NCBI GenBank assembly: GCA_020634515.1
Contig: JACKBL010000003.1
Location: forward strand, 496,001 to 560,000
Reading direction: 5' to 3'
Length of the DNA: 64,000 nucleotides
Origin: Ardenticatenales bacterium
GTDB lineage: Bacteria > Chloroflexota > Anaerolineae > Promineifilales > Promineifilaceae
The translations under genes were made by a program, and so were the position numbers. Within the stretch, counting starts at the first letter, position 1; every line of letters starts with the position of its first letter. Below, in pieces: positions 16,792 to 26,090 of the stretch. Below the pieces are notes generated by a model, which was not told where the DNA came from, searched no databases, and saw only the letters and a program-made list of their open reading frames with translations.

Positions 16792-17970
16792 TTAGGATGG
16801 GGGGGATGCGGCGACCACGACCGGAGCGCGTTTCCGCGCCGGGTACAGCAGCGCGGCCAGCAGGGCGGCGAACAGGACAAAGGCCGTGCGCTGCAGGGCA
16901 GTCGCCAGGCCCACCTGATCGGCCAACGCGCCTACGACGGTGCTGCCCACGGAGCCGCCAAAGAACATGACGCCCAGGGTGAGGCCGGAGGCCAGTGCCT
17001 GCCGCCCCGGCAGCATGGATTGCACTTGAATGACGAGGACGCTGTGCGGCATGCCAACAAAGAAGCCGGCCAGGAGGAGGAGGAGGAGTTGGACGATGCC
17101 GTGATTGGGGATGTAGAAGTAGGCGGGGAGGATGCCGGCACTCATCCCCAACAGAATCGGCCACTTGCCCCCCCGGCGATCCGCCAGGTGGCCGCCCACT
17201 ATCCCGCCCACGGCGGACCCGAGCATGAACAAGCCGGTGAGCCAGCCCACGTAGCCGGCGGCGTAACCCGCCTCGGTGAACAGCTTGGGGGCGAAGGTGA
17301 GGGTGGAGATGCTCACGGTGTTCGCGCTGATGATGATCACGAAGAGGAGGAGCGCCAGAAAGCCGCGCGGCGCGGCGCGGGTGCGGGCGGGGGTGGATGA
17401 GGCATGGTCGTGTCCGTGGGGCGGCGCGGTGGGTGGGAGCCAGCGCCAGTCGAGGAGGAAGACGATGAGGGCCAGCAGGGGCAGGAGAATGACACCTGGA
17501 CGGCCGCGGAGTTGGAGGAGAATGCCGGCAAAAACCGGCCCCAAAAACAACCCTAACTGCCCCGCCGTGAAAAAGTAAGCCGTTGCCTGCGTGCGTCGCG
17601 TCGTGCTCGCCTGACTGGCGACCATCGTCCCCGTGGGATGGAACGCCCCCGACCCCACGCCGGCCACCGTCAACGCCACCAGCGCCAGCCAATCCCCCGC
17701 CAACGCCGCCAGCCCATAAAACAGGATCATCCAGCCAATCCCCCCCAGCACCAACCAGCGCGCGCCAAAGCGATCCGCCAGCCAGCCAAACAGGGGCTGC
17801 ATCACGGCGCTGCCCACGTTATACAGCAGCGCCACCAGGGCCACCTGCGCGTTGCTCAACCCCAGGCTCAGCGCCAGAATGGCAATCAGTAGCGTGCGGC
17901 TGTTGTTCAACACATCCACGGTGAAGTGCGTCAGGGCCACCGCCACATACGCCTTGTTTTGTCGGAGCAT
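16792..17970 (-). CDS. MFS transporter, fosmidomycin-resistance (Fsr)-like
   Basis: The 392-residue protein has about 12 hydrophobic segments in two bundles of six with a charged, His-rich central loop (PPHGHDHASSTPARTRAAPR). LADRFGARWLVL after helix 2 and HLADRRGGKWPIL after helix 8 are the MFS loop motifs. GVGSGAFHPTGTMVA resembles the conserved helix-4 stretch of the Fsr branch of drug exporters. Function as an exporter of a small molecule is inferred; substrate is unknown. The start at 17970 has GGGAAGG upstream. Confidence 0.8.
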   Translation of the reverse strand: MLRQNKAYVAVALTHFTVDVLNNSRTLLIAILALSLGLSNAQVALVALLYNVGSAVMQPLFGWLADRFGARWLVLGGIGWMILFYGLAALAGDWLALVALTVAGVGSGAFHPTGTMVASQASTTRRTQATAYFFTAGQLGLFLGPVFAGILLQLRGRPGVILLPLLALIVFLLDWRWLPPTAPPHGHDHASSTPARTRAAPRGFLALLLFVIIISANTVSISTLTFAPKLFTEAGYAAGYVGWLTGLFMLGSAVGGIVGGHLADRRGGKWPILLGMSAGILPAYFYIPNHGIVQLLLLLLAGFFVGMPHSVLVIQVQSMLPGRQALASGLTLGVMFFGGSVGSTVVGALADQVGLATALQRTAFVLFAALLAALLYPARKRAPVVVAASPPS

Positions 17971-17997
17971 ACTACCTTCCCATCATCAAGTTTCATT

Positions 17998-18075
17998 CAG
18001 ATTGGTTCATTCTTGGAGAATAAACCAATCTTGTGAAAAGGGTCGTTGAGTGCGTGAAATTGATCCAATCTCCAG
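17998..18075. repeat. ATTGGTCCAATC-family copies upstream of MFS gene
   Basis: CAGATTGGTTCATTCTTGGA with its complementary AAACCAATCTTG arm is nearly identical to 59317-59355, and a partial AAATTGATCCAATCTCCAGA follows. The 497-base gene-free stretch 17971-18467 holds this and the three-copy repeat that follows. Confidence 0.65.
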
Positions 18076-18221
18076 AGTAAGATGACGAAACTGTGGCGCA
18101 ATGACGTTCTTCATGGCATGATTGCCGGCAGGATTGTACACATTTCACGGCCAAAACTGTATCGGTCTCTTATGTTCTCGTAAGCCCTACGCAATATCTT
18201 TTGCTACAATAACCGTATCTA

Positions 18222-18450
18222 TTCACCACCTTCCCGGAAGCTGTCAGGAGGCACTGCTGGTCCGCAATCTAGCTTCCGGGAAGATTCAGCAACAGACGAT
18301 TCACCACCACCTTCCCGGAAGCTGTCAGGAGGCACTGCTGGCCCGCAATCTAGCTTCCGGGAAGATTCAGCAACAGACGATTCACCACCACCTTCCCGGA
18401 AGCTGTCAGGAGACACTGCTGGTCCGAAAAAACTTCCGGGAAGATTCAAC
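18222..18450 (+). repeat. Three tandem 81-base copies of the CTTCCCGGAAGC inverted repeat
   Basis: Left arms CTTCCCGGAAGCT begin at 18230, 18311 and 18392 (period 81 bases). Each is followed about 45 bases later by AGCTTCCGGGAAGATTCA; the last right arm is shortened (AACTTCCGGGAAG). The array ends at the ribosome-binding site GAAGGAG of the gene at 18468, as in the 14791-15006 array. Confidence 0.85.
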
Positions 18451-18467
18451 AGTGAAGGAGCGTTTTT

Positions 18468-19115
18468 ATGTTTCGGAGAATTACTGAACGCCGTAAGCAA
18501 GAGGATGATGCCCGCGAGCAGAATCGCCTGCCCCCAGGGCAGTCGCTAACGCAGAAATTTCCCGTGCTGCATTACGGCACAGTTCCCCCCTTCAATCCCA
18601 ACACCTGGAATTTTCGCATTTTTGGCCTGGTTGAGGAAGAAAAAGTGTGGAACTGGGCGGAATTCAACCAACTACCACGCACACAGGTGACGATGGACAT
18701 ACACTGCGTCACGCGCTGGTCGAAGTTTGACACGTTATGGGAAGGCGTGTCGCTAAAGACGCTGGTGGACGAAGGCATTGTGCGCCCAAAGCCGGATGCT
18801 AAATTTGTGATTCAGCACTGCGAGCAAGGGTATACGACGAACACGCCGTTGGATCTGCTGCTGATGGACAATGTGCTGTTGGCGACGCATTTTGATGGGA
18901 AGCCGCTGGACCCGGAACATGGCTACCCGCTGCGTGTGGTGGTGGGCAGCTTCGCGGACCGCAGCGAGTCGCGTACGGCCTATTTTTGGAAGGGGGGCAA
19001 GTGGCTACGGGGGCTAGAATTCCGCGCCACGGACCAACCGGGATTCTGGGAACGCAATGGTTACAACAACGAGGCGGACCCGTGGCAAGAACAGCGGTTC
19101 AGTTACCGCTGGTAA
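18468..19115 (+). CDS. Sulfite-oxidase-like molybdopterin oxidoreductase (cytosolic)
   Basis: The 215-residue protein has the fold signature of the sulfite oxidase/YedY superfamily. TMDIHCVTRWSKFDTLWEGV supplies the cysteine that ligates molybdenum. HCEQGYTTNTPLDLLLMDNV, DPEHGYPLRVVVG and WKGGKWLRGLEF are the usual pterin-binding and substrate-pocket blocks. There is no signal peptide and no dimerisation domain, as in short bacterial YuiH-type members. The ATG follows GAAGGAG. Physiological substrate is unknown; methionine sulfoxide reductase activity is known for periplasmic MsrP but cannot be assumed here. Confidence 0.85.
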   Translation: MFRRITERRKQEDDAREQNRLPPGQSLTQKFPVLHYGTVPPFNPNTWNFRIFGLVEEEKVWNWAEFNQLPRTQVTMDIHCVTRWSKFDTLWEGVSLKTLVDEGIVRPKPDAKFVIQHCEQGYTTNTPLDLLLMDNVLLATHFDGKPLDPEHGYPLRVVVGSFADRSESRTAYFWKGGKWLRGLEFRATDQPGFWERNGYNNEADPWQEQRFSYRW

Positions 19116-19160
19116 TTCACACGTCAGCCGAATAAGACGCTGTCTTGTTCGGTTTATCTG

Positions 19161-19194
19161 GCGAATTGGCCTATAAACGTACGGCCATTCGCCA
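19161..19194. repeat. Imperfect hairpin downstream of the molybdo-enzyme
   Basis: GGCGAATTGGCC and GGCCATTCGCC are complementary apart from one bulged base and flank ten bases. There is no T run after it, so a terminator role is uncertain. Confidence 0.4.
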
Positions 19195-19234
19195 TGCGGC
19201 ATAATCAGGCGGATGAAGTACCGCCAATTGACCA

Positions 19235-19268
19235 AACCTTAAAGGTCTCCAAGACCTTTAAGGTTTTT
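19235..19268 (+). terminator. Rho-independent terminator
   Basis: A perfect 14-base stem (AACCTTAAAGGTCT and its complement, 19235-19248 and 19252-19265) with a 3-base loop runs into TTTTT. It ends transcription of the molybdo-enzyme gene before the convergent lipoprotein gene. Confidence 0.85.
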
Positions 19269-19299
19269 GTTTTACCGACTGTCCAATAGCGACGGGGCG

Positions 19300-20994
19300 T
19301 TATGGAAAGGAAAAAGAATCCAGTGATATGGAATAATCCGCCGCCGCGAAGTTGTACTCGCCCACATGGATGGCGTAGAAACCTGTTTCCGGCAGCGTAA
19401 AGCTGATCAAGAATTCAGGCACACCCGCGCCGCCATCATCTACCGGTTCACCCAACAGGTCGGTGGCGTCAGGACCGAACAACTCGAAAAAGACGTCCGA
19501 CTCATTGTCGTTGGGAGCGACGAGAATGGCGATGCTATCTCCTTGATTCCCCATGAAGTGCCAGAAGTGGTCGCTATTTGGAACTATCAAGGCGGATTCG
19601 GCATCGCCATAGACGAGCGTGCCCTGGAAAATGAAGGGGTAGGCGCCGCTGTCTTGCAAGATCATGGAGTAGCTGCCTGACTGACCCGTTGCCTCGTTCA
19701 CGCGGATGAAATAAGTGCCGGCACCGGGCAACTCCGTAACCACGATTTCGGGAGCGCCGCCGGTCGCGTTATCCTGTGTCTTAATCACATTATTATTGCC
19801 GTCTAACACAGTGACAACCATATTCATGTCCACAGGCGCATCAACATTGATGGTCAGCACGTCCGTGTTATCCACGACAAAAGACCATTGATCCGTCAAC
19901 CCCGCCGCCAATATCTCAATCACCAGGTCCTGCGCCTCCAGGCTGCCTTTGTCTACCAGGTTGCCGGACACCGTCGCCGTAGGCGTGGGGGATGGTCCCG
20001 TCGTCGCCGTGGGCGTGGGCGTAGGAGATGGTCCCGTTGTCGCCGTAGGCGTAGGCGTATTGTTGGGGTTTGGCGTGGGCGTGACCGTGGCCGTGGGCGA
20101 CAGGCCAACGGGGGGCGTGGGCGTCTCGGTTTGTTTCTGTTCCGTTGTGGGCGTGGGCGTGGTCGTCATGGTGGGCGTGCCAGCGCCACCTCCTGATCCC
20201 GATGGCGTTGGCGTGGCCGTTTTCGTTTCGCTAAAGACGGGTGGCGTGAGCAGTTCGGGGGGCAGCTCCAACGTGAGCGTGAAGCCGAGATCCCCTAGCC
20301 CCAGGTCGGGCGGCAGCGTGGGAAAACCGCCCAGATCAGGTGTGATAGTGAGCAGATCGCTGAGGTCGGAAGGCAGGGTGGCTTCCGGCGGCGGGGTCTC
20401 CGCGGTGGGAAGCGCGGTTTCTGATGGGGGCGGCGGGATTTCCGGCGGCACGGGTGTGGGCGGCAGCGCGGCAATTTCCTCGTCGGTGGGCGTCAGCGTG
20501 GCGTTGGTGAGGGGGTTGGGGGCCACGATTTCGCTCACGTCGAGATACCAGACTTCGGTCGCCGGGAGGTTTTTGCCACAGCCGACGGGGCCGCGCCACA
20601 CCCACCAACGCCCGACAACGGTGATGGTGAGGTTATCGGGGGCGATACGGCTCAACTGGTCGAAGCTGCCGCCCATGGCAATCTGGTTCTGGCCGTCGCT
20701 GAGCAGCCAGGCGGCGGGGGAGCGGCGGGTGACGGAGGAGCAGACAAGCGGAGCGGCGCGGTGGAATTGGCCGGTGAGTTGGAGGGTGATGCCGGCATAA
20801 GCCCGTGGATTTTGCGCCAGTTCAGCCAGCGACAACGTCTCGGTGCGATTTACCAACGGTGGCAGCGTTCCCCCCGATGCCCAACCGGCAAACGTACTCT
20901 CCGCGCCCCCCTCGCGGCAACCAATCAGCAACAGGGCGGAGACGATGATGAGTGTGGCAGTAACAAAAACAGTAGTTGAACGAATGCGCATCAT
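19300..20994 (-). CDS. Exported lipoprotein with Thr/Pro linker and PPC-type domains
   Basis: The 564-residue protein starts MMRIRSTTVFVTATLIIVSA and has a lipobox ending ALLLIGC, so lipid anchoring is expected. Residues 35-170 form a small domain (AYAGITLQLTGQF, AWLLSDGQNQIAMGG) that looks OB-fold-like. Residues 175-350 are a long low-complexity linker of TPTP and PPPP type with many TxTPTPT units. The C-terminal 200 residues hold two beta-sandwich repeats (PGAGTYFIRVNEATGQSGSY; LPETGFYAIHVGEYNFAAADY) of the pre-peptidase C-terminal (PPC) type. AAGGACCGAGAA before ATG 20994 decides the start; an in-frame ATG at 21012 would add six residues. No enzyme domain is seen. Confidence 0.75.
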   Translation of the reverse strand: MMRIRSTTVFVTATLIIVSALLLIGCREGGAESTFAGWASGGTLPPLVNRTETLSLAELAQNPRAYAGITLQLTGQFHRAAPLVCSSVTRRSPAAWLLSDGQNQIAMGGSFDQLSRIAPDNLTITVVGRWWVWRGPVGCGKNLPATEVWYLDVSEIVAPNPLTNATLTPTDEEIAALPPTPVPPEIPPPPSETALPTAETPPPEATLPSDLSDLLTITPDLGGFPTLPPDLGLGDLGFTLTLELPPELLTPPVFSETKTATPTPSGSGGGAGTPTMTTTPTPTTEQKQTETPTPPVGLSPTATVTPTPNPNNTPTPTATTGPSPTPTPTATTGPSPTPTATVSGNLVDKGSLEAQDLVIEILAAGLTDQWSFVVDNTDVLTINVDAPVDMNMVVTVLDGNNNVIKTQDNATGGAPEIVVTELPGAGTYFIRVNEATGQSGSYSMILQDSGAYPFIFQGTLVYGDAESALIVPNSDHFWHFMGNQGDSIAILVAPNDNESDVFFELFGPDATDLLGEPVDDGGAGVPEFLISFTLPETGFYAIHVGEYNFAAADYSISLDSFSFP

Positions 20995-21080
20995 TTCTCG
21001 GTCCTTGTCCATTGTACGCTTCTCTTCCCGATCATACCAGCATTTGCCGCGAGTACGGTAAATGCTCATGCGGCCATAAG

Positions 21081-21172
21081 GGCGCATCCGTTAATAGATT
21101 TGGAAATGACGGATGCGCTGGAAGGGTTCTTACTTGTGGGAAAATCCAAAGTAATTCTCGAACGAACCCAAA
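21081..21172. repeat. GGGCGCATCCGT...GAACCCA dispersed repeat (copy 1)
   Basis: This stretch and 50547-50641 share GCGYRTCCGT, GATTGGAAATGACGG-like, GGAAGGGTTCTT and CGAACCCA in the same order over about 90 bases. Both copies lie just upstream of + strand genes. Confidence 0.65.
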
Positions 21173-21251
21173 AGAAGTGACCGGCGCGCGCCTACCCGGC
21201 AAGACCAAACTCCTGCTGTCCTTTCACGCATCTGTGGTAACATTGCGCCCC

Positions 21252-22526
21252 ATGACGCGACAACCCCCGCCTGAAACCAGTGACCTGCGCGCCACCGCGC
21301 GCCGCATTATCAACGCTTTGTTCATTGGACAGAGCCTATTCTCGGCGGCCTTTATTGCCGCTTTCACCCTGTCCCCCATCATCGCCTCCACGCTGGCGGC
21401 CAATGAGCAAGCGGCGGGCCTGCCCAGCACTGTCACGCTGATTAGCCGCGCCCTGATGGCCTACCCCATCGGCTGGCTGATGGATCGTTGGGGGCGGCGC
21501 TCCGGGCTGTCGCTGGGGTTTGTGTTGGGCACGCTGGGGGCGTTTGTCTCCGTGGCGGCCATTGTCAACGGCTCTCTGTGGGGATTCCTGGCGGGGGCGG
21601 CGCTAATGGGCATGATGCGCGCCGGGGCGGATCAGGCGCGTTATGTGGCGGCGGAAGTACAGCCACCGGCGGAACAGGCACGGGCGATTGGGTTGGTGGT
21701 TTTTGCCGGCACAATTGGCTCCATTGGCGGTCCTCTACTCGTTGGCCCCACCTCCCGACTGGCCGCCGCCTGGGGCCTGCCGGAAAATGCCGGCCCCTTC
21801 CTGGCCGCCACGCTCCTCTTCGCCCTCGGGCTGCTCATCACCTTCCTCCTGCTGCGCCCCGACCCCCTCCAAATTGGTCGCCAAATAGCCGCCGCCTACC
21901 CCCTTCCCGATCTGGCGGATCAATCCGACCGGCAGGCGCGCCCCCTGTTGGAGATATTCCGGGGCGGCAGAGCGCAGTTGGCCGTCCTCTCCATGGCCAT
22001 CAGCCAGTTCATCATGAGCCTGCTCATGGTGATTACCCCCGTACACATGAGTCACTTCGACCACTCCCGCGAGGCCATCTCCGGGGTGATCATGGCGCAT
22101 ACGCTGGGTATGTTTGGTCTCTCCAGCGTCACCGGCTGGTTAATTGAACGCTTCGGCCAGTTCGCCATCATTGCCTGCGGCACGTTGCTGTTGCTCCTCT
22201 CCAGCCTCATCGCCCCCATCTCGCCGCAGATCGTTCCTCTGGTTGTGGCGCTGTTCCTGCTAGGCCTGGGCTGGAACTTCTGCTACATCGCCGGCTCTTC
22301 TCTCCTCGCCAGCCAGTTGGCGCCGGCGGAACGGGGGCGCACGCAAGGCGCCAGCGAGACGGTGGTAGGGTTGATGGGCGGCGCGGCCAGTCTCAGTTCC
22401 GGTCTCATTTTCGCCGGCGGCGGCATCAGGTTGGTAAGCAGCATCGGCCTGGGGTTTGGGCTGCTGCTGCTCACGCTCACGATCTGGCGGATCCTCTCGC
22501 CGCGCACCACTCATTTACCGGCCTGA
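21252..22526 (+). CDS. MFS transporter
   Basis: The 424-residue protein has about 12 hydrophobic segments in two halves. GWLMDRWGRRSGLSLGFVLG is the MFS loop 2-3 motif, and GWLIERFGQFAII its counterpart in the second half. The helix-4 region has LMGMMRAGADQARYVAAEVQ followed by a cytosolic ERARAIGL-like stretch. Substrate is not evident. The ATG at 21252 was chosen because it gives a normal short N-terminus before helix 1; the frame stays open to 20976 through repeat sequence. It precedes an SDR gene by only three bases, so both are probably one transcript. Confidence 0.8.
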   Translation: MTRQPPPETSDLRATARRIINALFIGQSLFSAAFIAAFTLSPIIASTLAANEQAAGLPSTVTLISRALMAYPIGWLMDRWGRRSGLSLGFVLGTLGAFVSVAAIVNGSLWGFLAGAALMGMMRAGADQARYVAAEVQPPAEQARAIGLVVFAGTIGSIGGPLLVGPTSRLAAAWGLPENAGPFLAATLLFALGLLITFLLLRPDPLQIGRQIAAAYPLPDLADQSDRQARPLLEIFRGGRAQLAVLSMAISQFIMSLLMVITPVHMSHFDHSREAISGVIMAHTLGMFGLSSVTGWLIERFGQFAIIACGTLLLLLSSLIAPISPQIVPLVVALFLLGLGWNFCYIAGSSLLASQLAPAERGRTQGASETVVGLMGGAASLSSGLIFAGGGIRLVSSIGLGFGLLLLTLTIWRILSPRTTHLPA

Positions 22527-22529
22527 ATA

Positions 22530-23234
22530 ATGATGAAAGACAGGATTGCGGTTGTTACGGGAGCAAATCGGGGGATTGGGTTGGAGATATGCCGGCAACT
22601 GGCGCAGCAAGGCGTTCGTGTGGTCCTCACCAGCCGGGATACAGTCAAAGGAGAGGCCGCGCGAGAAACGTTGGCGGCTGAGGGGTTGGATGTCGCGTTT
22701 CACCAACTGGATGTGACGGACGCGCGGAGCATTGCCCGGCTAGCGACGTTTGTCACCCAATTTTACGGACGGCTGCACATTTTGGTGAATAATGCCGGCA
22801 TCTACATCGACAACCACCACTCCCTCCTCACCCTGGACATGGACGTACTGCAACGTACCCTGGACACAAACGCCTTCGGTCCCCTCATGCTCTGCCAGGC
22901 GCTCGTCCCCCTGCTCCGCAAAAGCGGGCACGGGCGCATCGTCAACGTCTCCAGCGGCTACGGGGAACTGGGCAACCTCGGCTCCAGCTACCCCGCCTAC
23001 AGCCTCTCCAAAATCATTCTCAACCTGCACACACGCATCCTCGCGGATGAGCTACGGAGCGCGAGAATTCTGGTCAACGCCATGTGTCCGGGCTGGGTAC
23101 GCACCGAGATGGGCGGTCCCGGCGCGCCCCGCTCCATTGCCGAAGGAGCCGACACGGCCGTCTGGCTGGCGCTGCTGCCCGATGACGGCCCCAGCGGTCA
23201 GTTCTTCCGCGACCGCCGCCCCATCTCCTGGTAA
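22530..23234 (+). CDS. Short-chain dehydrogenase/reductase (carbonyl-reductase-like)
   Basis: The 234-residue protein is a classical SDR. TGANRGIGLEI is the glycine-rich cofactor loop, LTSRD after strand 2 suggests NADPH preference, LVNNAGI is the structural NNAG motif, and the active site is NVSSGYGEL with YSLSK (Ser, Tyr, Lys). CPGWVRTEMGG is the usual post-active-site segment. The sequence resembles carbonyl reductases acting on aldehydes, ketones or quinones, but the substrate cannot be assigned. The ATG is three bases after the MFS stop, so co-transcription and possibly coupled translation are likely. Confidence 0.9.
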   Translation: MMKDRIAVVTGANRGIGLEICRQLAQQGVRVVLTSRDTVKGEAARETLAAEGLDVAFHQLDVTDARSIARLATFVTQFYGRLHILVNNAGIYIDNHHSLLTLDMDVLQRTLDTNAFGPLMLCQALVPLLRKSGHGRIVNVSSGYGELGNLGSSYPAYSLSKIILNLHTRILADELRSARILVNAMCPGWVRTEMGGPGAPRSIAEGADTAVWLALLPDDGPSGQFFRDRRPISW

Positions 23235-23306
23235 GAGCTGACGATGAAATGAAGTACGGAATTGCATCGTCAGTTTGAAGGAACGGTAACGCCGGGAAGA
23301 CCCGCT

Positions 23307-24290
23307 ATGTCAACCATTCACGATCCCGTTTACGGACAGGTAGAACTCAACGAACCAATTCTGCTCGCGCTCCTGCAATCGGCCGCGGTGCAGCGGCTGC
23401 GCGGCGTACTGCAACACGGCATCACCGGCCTGCTGCGCATCACCACACCGATCACGCGCTTCGACCATTCCGTGGGCGTGATGCTGCTGGTGCGGCGGCT
23501 CGGGGGCTCCCTCGACGAACAGATCGCCGCCCTGCTGCACGACATCAGCCACACCGCCTTCAGCCACGTCATTGACTACGTCTTCGATAACCATGACGGC
23601 CAAAGCTACCACGAAGAGGTAAAGGAAGCGTTTGTGGCGCGCAGCGACCTACCGCAACTACTGGCGCAATGGGGCCGCGATTGGCGCGATTTTATGGATG
23701 AGGCGGCTTTTCCCTTGCTGGAGCAGTCGGCTCCCGCCCTATGCGCCGATCGACTTGATTACTGTCTGCGGGATTCCCAGGACCTGGGCCTGGCGACAAC
23801 GGCGCAGGTACACCGGGCACTGGACCATCTGGTCGTGCGCGACGGGCGGGTGGCCGTGGATGATGTGGGCGTTGCCCGCTGGTTGGCGGACGTGTACATG
23901 ATGGCCGACAATTGCAGTTGGGCTGACTTTCGGGAGGTAGGGCTGTATGAGCTGACGGCGCGGGCCATTCGGCGGGCGCTGGAGGTGGGGGTGCTGACGG
24001 AAGACGATTTCTGGCTCACGGATGAGGTGGTCTGGGCACGGATGCAGGAAAGCCAGGACGCCCCGCTGCAAGACCTGTTGTGCCTGGTCCACCCGGGCAC
24101 ACGTTTTATCCGGGACGAGGCTGCTCCCAGTTTTACTATCAGCACCAAAATCCGAACCATTGACCCGGATGTGTGGCAAAATGGGCAGCTTCTGCCCCTC
24201 TCCGCGCTGGATGCCGACTTTGCGGCGCGGCGGCGTGCTTACCTGGCGCGGAAGCAGGGCAAGTGGCCCATGCGCGTGATCCCGCAATGA
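23307..24290 (+). CDS. HD-domain phosphohydrolase
   Basis: The 327-residue protein starts MSTIHDPVYGQVELNEPIL, typical of the dGTPase-like HD family. Metal-binding residues are visible in RFDHSVGV (His), LLHDISHTAFSH (HD pair) and CADRLDYCLRD (distal Asp). The HDISHTAFSHVIDY segment matches YdhJ-like HD hydrolases. It probably hydrolyses a nucleotide or phosphate ester, but the substrate is not known. The ATG at 23307 lacks a strong ribosome-binding site; GGGAAGACCCGCT is the nearest. It converges on the Rieske gene, with an inverted repeat between. Confidence 0.85.
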   Translation: MSTIHDPVYGQVELNEPILLALLQSAAVQRLRGVLQHGITGLLRITTPITRFDHSVGVMLLVRRLGGSLDEQIAALLHDISHTAFSHVIDYVFDNHDGQSYHEEVKEAFVARSDLPQLLAQWGRDWRDFMDEAAFPLLEQSAPALCADRLDYCLRDSQDLGLATTAQVHRALDHLVVRDGRVAVDDVGVARWLADVYMMADNCSWADFREVGLYELTARAIRRALEVGVLTEDDFWLTDEVVWARMQESQDAPLQDLLCLVHPGTRFIRDEAAPSFTISTKIRTIDPDVWQNGQLLPLSALDADFAARRRAYLARKQGKWPMRVIPQ

Positions 24291-24292
24291 GA

Positions 24293-24346
24293 CCTTCCCG
24301 GAAGCTCGATTCATGGCATCTCGCGTCGAAATAGCTTCCGGGAAGG
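24293..24346. repeat. CTTCCCGGAAGC-family inverted repeat (copy D) between convergent genes
   Basis: Arms CCTTCCCGGAAGCT and AGCTTCCGGGAAGG are fully complementary and flank 26 bases. It fills nearly all of the 66-base space between the stops of two convergent genes. It could act as a bidirectional RNA end, though T runs are absent. Confidence 0.8.
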
Positions 24347-24356
24347 CAGGTGGTGC

Positions 24357-26090
24357 TTATCCCTCAAACAGCTTCTCGCCCCGATGCAGGCGATTGGCAA
24401 TCTGATAGGTCTGCCCCTGGGCGCGCACGGTGGGGGCGTGGGCGGCCAGGTAACGGGCGGCGGCGATGAGGGCGTGGGCGGCGGCGGCTGGGGGCAGGAG
24501 GGTGGATTGTTTGCAGGCGGCTTCGATGGCCTGGATGGTATGGAAGTCGCGGTCTTCGCGGAGGAGGAGTTTGCCCAGCATGGCGCGCAGTTGGGCCGGG
24601 TCGCCGTCTTGATAGAGGAATTGGGCGACGGTTGTGCCGGCATTATTCACCTGCTGCTGTTGATTGAGTAGTGCCGGCATCTCCTCCAACAAAACCCCGC
24701 CCGCATCACCCACCCGCGGCAGCCGCGCCGGCGGGATATTCAAAAAACGATCCAGATACACACTCATCGCCGCGTCAAACACCCCGCGCAGCAATTCCAC
24801 GGACGGCGCGCGCCGCAGTCCCTGTTCCACCCCGTTCGCAAACGTAAACGTATGCAAAGCGGTATCCCAGTCACCAAACTCATTACTCGTATGGAACCGG
24901 GCAATACGCAGCGCCGCCGCGTGACTCACCACCGCCGCCAACGCCACTTCCGTCGCCCCGTCCGCCAACGCCGCCAACAGGCCATCCGCAATGGCTCGCG
25001 GATCATCTTGCAGCAAAACAGCCAGCAGCGCCGCCTCTCCCGCCCAATGTCCCCGGTTCGCCTGCCCTTGTGACAATGCCCCTGGCATCTCCGCGAACGC
25101 CGCCTCCAGGATCGCAATCAGGTCCACCGGATTGCGCCACGCATTCGCCTCCTCCATGCGGCTGGCGCGCGCGAAATTGGTAGCCAGACTGGGCAGCACC
25201 TGCTCCGCCATATCCCAGCCGGCCACGTCCAACGCCTCCAGCGCCTTGTTCGTAAAATCCAACACGTGCCCGATCTGGATGTAGCGGTGGTCCGTGGCCG
25301 CCGCGAACAGCATATCCGCCATCTGCGCCTGGTCTGCGCCCGCGCGAATAGCGGAGATGATGCACCGCTCCGCCCCCTCGTCGTCCCGCACCTCCACAAA
25401 CTGGCGAAACCAGCGCTTCAGCGTGCCCACGTCCACACGCTCGCCCGGTAGCGGGCGCACGACGAAGCGCGGTGGGTGGTTAAAGCTATCCGCGGCCACC
25501 GCCGACAGCCCTTGATACAGGGCACGGGGGCGGTCTTCAGGCGGCAATGCCGGCAATAAATTCATCATACACGTGAGAATCGTCAACCCCTGCCCCCAGC
25601 CCCCCTGGCGATAGCGCGCCCCAAAATCCAGACCAATGCGAAAAGGGGCGACGGCGCGGCGCCAATCCGCCCCATCCCCCAACAGCGTCAGCACCGACTT
25701 GGCAATCACCAGCGGCAAATCCCGCTCCAGGCCCACGCGCAGCCGCTCTTCCTGATGGGCGTGGGAATTCGCGCGCGCGCGCACGTCCACCCACACCGCC
25801 TCATCCCGAACTTCCACAGGGAAAACGCGGGCATCGTCGGCAAAAAGATCAAATGTACCGCCGCTCTTCATGTCGAACCGGGCGTAATGCCAGTAACAGG
25901 TGAGAATACCATCCTGCACGGTCCCCCGGTCCAGCGGAAACCCCATATGCGGGCAGCGATTATCCACGGCAAAAATGCCCTCGCTGGTGTTGAAAATAGC
26001 CACGGTGTGGCCGTCTACCTGGGTCGTCAAAATACCCTGCTCTCGCACGTCAGCCAGCGAAGCAGCGCGAACAAAGTGGTGAGAAGTCAT
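24357..26090 (-). CDS. Rieske [2Fe-2S] domain fused to a large helical His-rich domain
   Basis: The 577-residue protein begins with a Rieske ferredoxin domain. Cluster ligands are Cys46 and His48 in RCPHMGFPLDRG, and Cys65 and His68 in CYWHYARFD. There is no signal peptide, so it is cytosolic. Residues 110-577 form a helical domain with conserved-looking His and Asp (DSFNHPPRFV, ATDHRYIQIGHVLDFTNKAL, FGDWDTALHTFTFANGVEQG). I do not recognise this part with confidence. It faintly recalls the questin-oxidase (AflY-like) family, which would fit a Rieske-fed oxygenase, but that is an inference. It stands alone between a repeat and a hairpin. Confidence 0.7.
   Translation of the reverse strand: MTSHHFVRAASLADVREQGILTTQVDGHTVAIFNTSEGIFAVDNRCPHMGFPLDRGTVQDGILTCYWHYARFDMKSGGTFDLFADDARVFPVEVRDEAVWVDVRARANSHAHQEERLRVGLERDLPLVIAKSVLTLLGDGADWRRAVAPFRIGLDFGARYRQGGWGQGLTILTCMMNLLPALPPEDRPRALYQGLSAVAADSFNHPPRFVVRPLPGERVDVGTLKRWFRQFVEVRDDEGAERCIISAIRAGADQAQMADMLFAAATDHRYIQIGHVLDFTNKALEALDVAGWDMAEQVLPSLATNFARASRMEEANAWRNPVDLIAILEAAFAEMPGALSQGQANRGHWAGEAALLAVLLQDDPRAIADGLLAALADGATEVALAAVVSHAAALRIARFHTSNEFGDWDTALHTFTFANGVEQGLRRAPSVELLRGVFDAAMSVYLDRFLNIPPARLPRVGDAGGVLLEEMPALLNQQQQVNNAGTTVAQFLYQDGDPAQLRAMLGKLLLREDRDFHTIQAIEAACKQSTLLPPAAAAHALIAAARYLAAHAPTVRAQGQTYQIANRLHRGEKLFEG

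Noticed and set aside
18222..18450. CRISPR-like array of three 81-base repeats
   Set aside because: The intervening sequence is nearly identical between copies, and no cas gene is present.
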